Shown: in pieces, positions 57,501 through 64,000 of the stretch
Numbering within the stretch: position 1 is the stretch's first letter
How the letters are laid out: the number at the start of each line of letters is the position of its first letter
NCBI GenBank assembly: GCA_947846985.1
Contig: CANTUZ010000001.1
Span: forward strand, 73,105,021 to 73,169,020
Reading direction: 5' to 3'
Source of the DNA: Fratercula arctica
Lineage: Eukaryota > Chordata > Aves > Charadriiformes > Alcidae
DNA length: 64,000 nt
Position numbers and translations under genes: made by a program
Notes under the pieces: model-generated
The model's input: only the letters and a program-made list of their open reading frames with translations
The model's database searches: none
Told to the model about the DNA's origin: nothing

Positions 57501-60500
57501 TTTAATGTTATCCTCATGGGGAAGTACCTAAAATGGTCCACCTGTAAATGCTGGATTAGCACAAAAGCATAAAAATCCTTTGGAAAGGAGCCACTAACAA
57601 AGTTGGGGGGGAGGAAAAAAAGGAAAGAGAGAGGGAGCTCTTTTTTATTTTTTTTTTTAACATTATGTTTGCTCCCTCCCCTACTTAAATAAAAAAAAAA
57701 TAAAAGGAGAAAGAGAGAGTTGTTAGTTGCTGATGTCATCAAAGTGCTAACATTAATCACTCACAGCATCACTGGTAGAGGCACAAGAGCATATAACGGA
57801 TGTTCAGGCAGTACAGTGTCCAAGGGGAGGCAAGCAAGAGAGGGGGAGAGAAGACATTATCTTTTCTCCTGTATGCTCTTTGAAGAGCAAGGTAACAGCA
57901 CCTTTAGACGAGATGTGCTCTTGCATGAATTTAAGTGGAAGAGACAAAGAAACCATGCCACCAGCAGCGTCGGAGAAAAAAAATTGAAAGCACCAAGCAA
58001 TAAGAATTCAGTCCAGGGAATCTGAGGGAAGGAAAAAGCAAACTGGCAAGGAGAGAACAGGTAGCAAATAACTCATGTGAAAAAGGACGCAGAAAATTTA
58101 GTGTTTATGTCATTTTCGCAGCAGCATCACCATATGAAAATTCTGTTCTGAAATTTCCGTCAGGAAGTGACGGTAAGTACTGACTTTATAATCTGTAAAA
58201 CATCAAATGGGTTTTCCAAACATTTACATGTCAGTAATTATGTGTCTAATAACTGATTTTTTGTAACAATAGAAAGGTATTATTGTTATTTAATTAAAAT
58301 CTAAACATTCTACTTACAAAATGCTGTAAGGATGAAACTATTGTTTCTAGACTGTGTTAGGAAGTGCTCCGTAAAAAATAAATTATAATTTTTAAGCAAT
58401 TGGGATCTGCCAGCTAAAGAGAAGACAACTGAGGAAGCAAAAGCTCTGATTTTACTAACGTGCCCAATTTAGTATCTGCAGAAGTTGGGTAAATGCCAAA
58501 ATGTGTCTGTCTAATAAGTTTATTTGATAGCAAACTCACTTCCTTTATACTGTTGCTGTATCAAAAAGGATGCTCTTAACACACAATTAGAACGGCAGAT
58601 CAGTCATATCTAAGGTTTTACATTGTAATGAAAATAAACATAGATCTTTTTCTTCCCACTTCCCAATAAGTATAACCCAAAAGCCTCCACCAACAATTTT
58701 CACACCTAAACAGTCACAGAATTCTTACTATTAATGTAACTACCAAAATCGCACTAAAAATAATATATATTTTGCCAGCTTCCTATCTAGTATAAAATAC
58801 AATAAAAGTATTACACAATAATTTAAGAATATGTTATATGCAAATCTTTTAAGCTTTCTTCATCAAGAGAATTTTCAATAGTCAATTGTTATTTAGCCAG
58901 AAGACTTAACATCTGAAACTTGATCATAAAAAAATTTAATTAATTTTTATAATGAAGTCATAAACAAAGAAACACAGTGTTACTGTCCTGGGCATTTATG
59001 TTCATTAAAAAAGTAAGAAACTTTCACTGTGGAAAAAACTTTCACGTGAGTGCCACTAGAAACTGACTACTAAACTAAAAGAGAATCAGATTAAATTGCT
59101 GAGGTAGGTTCTTTTGAAAAAGTTACCCTCATAACAGTAAAAGCAAAAACCCCTGCCAAATGAACAAAAATATACACTGTCTGTTATTAAGGTTTGTTTT
59201 GTTATAAAATAACAATTCTAATGAAAAGTTTACCAAGACAGAAGCCAACTTTTCATCCTGAAAGGAAGATATGCTTTAACTGAAGCGTTTAGAAAATTGC
59301 AGAAAATAGAAGTGGTAACATAAACTTAGAATCTCAAAATATTGGTAGGTTTTCTAATGTTGATTTTATTATGAGGAGGACTATTAGTTCACAGCAGACA
59401 GGCTATGGAATCACATACAATCAGTTAGCACAGAAAAGAGTATTAGTTATTTTGGAAAAAAAACTCTATCTATCCGAAGGGTATGCGATAGTGAAAACTG
59501 TACTTCACCAATTAAGCCTAGCTTGAGAAAGCATCTCCAAGAGGCTGACTAGCATCAAGACTATATATATTGTGATACTGAGGCCACCAATGTACAACCA
59601 TCACAGCCTCTGCTCTAGCAGTGGCTACAGGTGTGCCAACTCACCAGCAAAAAACAGAGCAGATCTGCGAGTAAGAAACTGACGTAAAATTATTTTAGAA
59701 ACATCTAGTGATGTTTCCACATGCTGTTTTGTTTTTCAATTGACTGTCACAGGCAAAAAATCAAGACTTGTGGATGGTCAGAGGAATTTATCCCAAGATC
59801 CACTCCTGCTACTGCTCACTTGCCATTTAACACAAGAAAATTCACTGCTCACAAAAGCAAGCTTTGAGATTACAGAAAACACCAAATAAGTAAAATAAAA
59901 TGCAAGATACTCAGACTAGAGAGCAAAGCAAATGCTGCATTTCTTTCCTTTACAAAACAAAAACCAAACAAATCCAAACCCCACTTACCAACACACTCAG
60001 TAGGCAAGTATTTTGTGTGACAGGTAAAGAGTTAATTAGTTGGATGGTCAATCTGTCAGTCTTTAGTTTAATGCCAAAGCAGACAGCAGTTCAGTTCAGT
60101 TTTAGATTTCAATGGTATTTTTCCATGAGAGTTTGACTCATAACATAAAGTTATGTTAAATATTAAGGTTTTTTTCCTATTAGAAATGTTTGTTCTATTG
60201 AAAAGAATACTCCAGCACTGCTCCAAAGGAGCGAGGCATTTATTAATGCATCTGTTTAAACTTCTGATCGTTTGTTTTTCCATGCAGGAGGGGTATATGT
60301 TTCAGAAGTACAAACCATATTGACCTCTCCTCTTTAGACTCTTGAAGAGGCTTTGTTTCCCTTAATGTTACCTAACCACAAATTCCTTAAGGCAAAAATA
60401 TCCAGTGACCTTATTCCAGGGACTGTCCCAAATGTGCAGGCAGCGTGTATACCAAAGTTGACATAGAGTCAAATTTTGAACGGGATGCTGAGGGCCAGCA

Positions 60501-60798
60501 TCCCCTCGTTACCTGTTGCAAGCGCACAGTCGCCTGAAAAAAAACCATGAATGGAAGTGGTTCCCCAATTGCAAATTCTGCAAAATACACTGCCTCATGT
60601 AGACAACATACAACTGATCACCTGGACAGGCAGCAGCTTCAGTTGAATTTCTGTAAGCATAGATCTAGTCTTTCACTTGGGAAAAAAGTACACAGTTTAA
60701 AATACTCCAAACTTTATGAACTACCAACTCTCACTTTGACACAGCAGTACCAACAATAAGAGCATAGTTTCCTAATAAAGTCCTTTCCTAAATTACAG
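54541..60798 (-). other. CYFIP1 intron, part before the FNDC9-like gene
   Basis: The intron of CYFIP1 extends from 54541 to beyond the window end. This part is AT-rich, with one CR1 copy (56255-56845), a short CR1-tail-like word (ACAGAATCACAGAATGGTT at about 55611) and a polypurine/T-run patch at 57606-57718. No CYFIP1 exon was recognised. Confidence 0.6.
56255..56845 (+). mobile_element. CR1 LINE, older diverged copy
   Basis: Ordered CR1 words: AAGAAGCTGACCATGAGCCA, GCATCAGGCAGAGCACGGCC, GAAAGGCTGAGAGAGCTGGG followed by ACTGTTCAGCCTGGAG, and GACCCTGAGCAACC-like text near the end (ATGACCCTGAGCAACCTGCT). Several indels are present and no frame is open. It ends without a clear terminal repeat. 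It belongs to a different subfamily from the copy at 43087, judged by its 3' end. Confidence 0.88.
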
Positions 60799-60934
60799 AG
60801 CACTACGATTAAGATCCACACAACATCTCCAGTGCTGCAGCTTCTCAGGTACCTCCCTGGGAAACGAACACCTCCCCTTTCCACAGCGACATCAGCATCA
60901 AGAGAGGAAATACAACTACCTAAGCAACATCCCG
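60799..60934 (+). other. Probable 5' UTR / acceptor region of FNDC9-like gene
   Basis: Two acceptor candidates precede the start codon: CCTAAATTACAG ending at 60798 and the stronger CTCCCCTTTCCACAG ending at 60886. The ATG lies 49 bases after the second. A noncoding first exon further upstream is inferred but was not located. Confidence 0.4.
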
Positions 60935-61606
60935 ATGGGAATAACCGTCCAAAACATCACCGGAAGCACGGCAATGGTAATTTGGCCAAAAATGGCCAGT
61001 TGTGCCGACACCTTCTATAGCGTCATGTACCACCCTAACTGGAACAGCATGCTATCCAGTTACTCAAGAAAGAGCTTTCAGAAGGAAGAGAGGGTGCCCA
61101 CCACTCGCTCCTCCTTTGTTGTTGAAAACCTGACTCCGCTGACAACGTACATCGTGTGCGTGACCTGCCAGTCTGCCAACCCCTCCAGTGACCAGTGCAG
61201 AGTTTTCAACACGCTGGAACAAGACCCAGCATCTGTGAGTAACACCAAGAAAGAGCTCGCGCTGGGCATCTGGCTCACCAGCAGTGTCCTGCTCCTCATC
61301 ATCGCAGCAATCCTCCTCTACGGCTGCCTGCACATCCTGTGCCGCCGGAGACACGAGCGTTTGCAAGGGCGAAACGGGACCTCTGAACAAGACCACGGGA
61401 AGGTGTGGACCAAAAGCACAGCGCAGGACTCAGAGGAGCTCGGCCGGCAGAGCCAACTGATGCAGGACACTGAGGAAAAGCATCCAGGTGGCATCCAGCT
61501 GGCCACAATCATAGAGAATCCCTCAGCGTGCAAGGAGCCCATCATGCCAACTTCCAAAAGCCGTGAACGAGTGCCAACAAGAGGACAGTGCTCTGCCATA
61601 AATTAG
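60935..61606 (+). CDS. FNDC9-family membrane protein nested antisense in CYFIP1
   Basis: A 223-codon single-exon frame with stop at 61604-61606. Residues 1-95 form a fibronectin type III domain of the FNDC9 type, with MYHPNWNSMLSSYSRKSFQK, EERVP, VVENLTPLTTYIVCVTCQ and FNTLEQDP lining up with mammalian FNDC9. Residues about 109-135 (LALGIWLTSSVLLLIIAAIL...) are one membrane segment, followed by a CRRRHER stop-transfer and an 85-residue polar tail ending SAIN. N-glycosylation sequons sit at N8 and N65, consistent with an outside N-terminus. There is no cleavable signal peptide, as in FNDC9. The start fits the FNDC9 N-terminus, and a strong acceptor (CTCCCCTTTCCACAG) ends at 60886, so an upstream untranslated exon is likely. 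Mammalian FNDC9 is nested antisense in CYFIP2, so this is a paralogue or lineage-specific relocation. Function unknown. Confidence 0.9.
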   Translation: MGITVQNITGSTAMVIWPKMASCADTFYSVMYHPNWNSMLSSYSRKSFQKEERVPTTRSSFVVENLTPLTTYIVCVTCQSANPSSDQCRVFNTLEQDPASVSNTKKELALGIWLTSSVLLLIIAAILLYGCLHILCRRRHERLQGRNGTSEQDHGKVWTKSTAQDSEELGRQSQLMQDTEEKHPGGIQLATIIENPSACKEPIMPTSKSRERVPTRGQCSAIN

Positions 61607-62705
61607 AGAGGAGATTTTTACTACATATGACATCCCAAATGCCTCAACTGCGTTGCGTGCACTGTCGGCGCTCACAACAGGGAGCTCTGACTGCTCACTG
61701 CAACACTCCCAGCTGTACCTCCGGTGTCACATCCCTCTCCAACAGCCTGCACGCAGCCAGAGGTACTCAGAGGCAAAGGTTCAGATTCCCAAGAAGTGAG
61801 AACTTTGACCACTGTTATTTAAAAATGAAACATTGCTTACTTTTCTTTAGCCTAAAACAGCAAACAAATACAAAAATGCATCAAAAGCGACCAAGGGACT
61901 TTTTTTTTTACTAGCATAAATTGAGCAGAAGTTTTCAGATGGCAACCCAGAGTGCTACACTACAGGCAGCTGGAACGTACACCCCAAGTGCAGTGGTTTG
62001 CCAGTGTGAGTTTTACCCCCACAATACCGACTGCTTCTCGAACTACACACTACAAGCCGCTGCACTCAGACTACGCATTTTGCCGACCATGGTGGTCTCC
62101 AAAGCTCCCATGGGAATGAGTCTCAGTATGTAAGCTAAACTCACCAGGATTTTAATGGTATCCTTTCACCCATCTTTGAAATTTCCCCTTGGTCTAAATA
62201 CATATGCAAGATCGCAACGCTGTAAAGATGCTTATAATGAAACTAAGGAAATATCCTGAATTATCGTATTTTGCACTCTTCTGTACCCACCACAAGCCAC
62301 CTTCTGCTCCACGGGCGAGTGACTCCCTGTAGAGGAAACAGGAGTTCAGAGAAGCAACTCCTGGCCCTTCGTTCTCCCTTTCCCTTTCAGTTTTAATGAT
62401 AAAACTCATTCACCAGCTGCAAATTTCTATCCAACCACAGATTACGTTTTGTGTAATGAAGGGGGCAAGGAACTAAAAACAAGCCAAAACACATTTTATT
62501 TTTGTAACAATCAAACCTGCCGATCATGTCACTCTGCCTAGAGCTTCATGGCAAAGTGCCAAGAAAGGCCCTTGGGACAGAAATTTGTTCACCCTCACAA
62601 TACAATGTGTCTTGCCTGGCTTCCGTGTATAAGTCACCCTGTTTTAAATCTCTTAAATGCATTTCCGTTCCATAAAAACATAATAAATGTTAGTATTGCT
62701 GTATA
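61607..62705 (+). other. FNDC9-like 3' UTR
   Basis: About 1.1 kb with no further coding similarity, ending at AATAAA 62682-62687 followed by the G/T-rich TATAGTATGGTATGG. The extent is inferred. Confidence 0.5.
62682..62687 (+). terminator. Probable polyadenylation signal of FNDC9-like gene
   Basis: A canonical AATAAA, the first with a convincing G/T-rich downstream element after the stop codon at 61606. Confidence 0.5.
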
Positions 62706-64000
62706 GTATGGTATGGCTGAAAAACAAAGATACACTGTGACTGCAGGCATTTTAAACTGCTATCAATAGGAATGTATGCGTAAAGTCAGCCCTGGCTGAC
62801 ACAGCTCGGTTTTATCAGTAAAGGCTGGAGAACTGCTGGCTGGGCAGCTGCCATCCCTTCCCACCGCACCCGGGAAGCCGATGTGGTGTACAGTTTTGGC
62901 AAGGGAGCACCTGTCAAATATTTCCCAGCAGGCAGTGGGTCTTTTCAGCTACTGTATTTTGACAACATTTCCCACAACTTGTGAAAGACGTCAGCTCTCA
63001 TATTGCTAGGAAGACAGGAACTGGCATAAGTTTGATGCATCGTCTTTACTTTTTTCTACTAGGATAGATACGACCCACAGAAACGCATGCTGAATGGGGG
63101 CGAGTATTACTTTTAGAAGACACTTCAAAAGGCGCCTTTACAGTGTTAAGTTAGCAATAGCGTGTCCCCCACTCCCTACATAGATAGCATTTCCTCCAGA
63201 TGACACGTTTTCTTTGTCTTACACACCAGTCTTAAACAAACTGTGAAGATGACAACAGTTTACTGCTGTTTCAAATGTAGGTGTTTCATGAAACGGACAC
63301 TGAAAAACTCGCTTCAGAGCACAAAGCCAACGCTACAGGTTTACTGCCAAAAAGGGGTGGCTGGGTAGCAGGGACACAAAAAAAAATGCTTTAAAATGAT
63401 CTTGTAATCAGATTAACGATAACAATTCTCTGACTAGGATTTAATCAAAACCAGAAAAGATTATTTTAATGTTAAGGGGATGGAGCCAAGAGACATATAT
63501 TCTCATCTCTGCCAGCATCTTGGACTCTTGAAAATCTGTTTACTTCTCTGCATCTCTGTTTCTTTATGTGGGTTTTAAGGCAGTCAAATACATATATTTA
63601 CAGGCATTTATATGTTATACACACATGTATATACCATACTGAGAACAGGGAGCAGTTCAGTCTTAAAGCAGTTTTGAGGCAATTCACCTACCGCATTTTG
63701 TTATTTATACACAAACACATGTATACAAATCAATATATCAGATTAAGAAGGCAAGGAGCTACCATGGAAGTGCTCCCAGGAATGGGATCTACCTCATCTA
63801 AAATAAAACCATTCCACCTAAGAAGTTTACTGTGCACTACTTACAGAAACATATCACCTCACAAGGAACAGATCGTCTTGCACCCACTGCAAATGAGCAA
63901 TGCATAAGGAGTGTCACCTGAAGTTGTCGCTAGTTGTCACTAGTTGTGAAGGACTCATGTCATCACACATGTGAGTACAGAGCTGCACGATTCTTTGTCT
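62706..64000 (-). other. CYFIP1 intron, continuing past the window
   Basis: 1.3 kb with no recognised repeat, CYFIP1 exon or other gene. The next CYFIP1 exon upstream must lie beyond 64000. Confidence 0.6.

Overview
The window is vertebrate nuclear DNA, most likely avian (archosaur at the broadest). It carries many CR1 LINE fragments with typical bird consensus words, including one with a terminal ATTCTATG repeat. Introns are short and two promoters sit in sharp CpG islands. All genes are split by GT-AG introns. I assembled the exons by hand and checked that reading phase carries across each junction. The species cannot be fixed from the sequence.

Layout: 1-1580 is gene-free upstream DNA. 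A CpG island at about 1780-2790 starts NIPA1 (+; five coding exons 2262-12855; 323 aa), followed by a 3' UTR of about 4.8 kb ending near 17.64 kb. A repeat-bearing spacer leads to a second CpG island (about 20430-21420), the start of NIPA2 (+; five coding exons 28846-33933; 361 aa). NIPA2 runs tail-to-tail into CYFIP1 (-). The last eight constant coding exons of CYFIP1 (37544-54540, C-terminal 361 residues) are present, and the rest of the gene lies beyond 64000. Inside the CYFIP1 intron that runs off the window, on the opposite strand, is a 223-codon single-exon gene for an FNDC9-type membrane protein (60935-61606). The order NIPA1-NIPA2-CYFIP1 matches human 15q11.2.

Function: NIPA1 and NIPA2 are paralogous nine-pass membrane proteins of the NIPA magnesium-transporter family. 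CYFIP1 (Sra-1) is the Rac1-binding subunit of the WAVE regulatory complex and also a FMRP/eIF4E partner. The FNDC9-like product has an N-terminal fibronectin III domain, one membrane segment and a cytoplasmic tail of unknown role.

Most notable: (1) an FNDC9-family gene nested antisense inside CYFIP1. In mammals FNDC9 is nested antisense in the paralogue CYFIP2, with a NIPA relative (NIPAL4) nearby, so this may be a retained 2R duplicate. (2) A possible unannotated 72-nt phase 0/0 cassette exon of CYFIP1 at 53871-53942. It would insert 24 residues close before the Rac1 D-site. (3) Two perfect CRE palindromes in the NIPA1 promoter.
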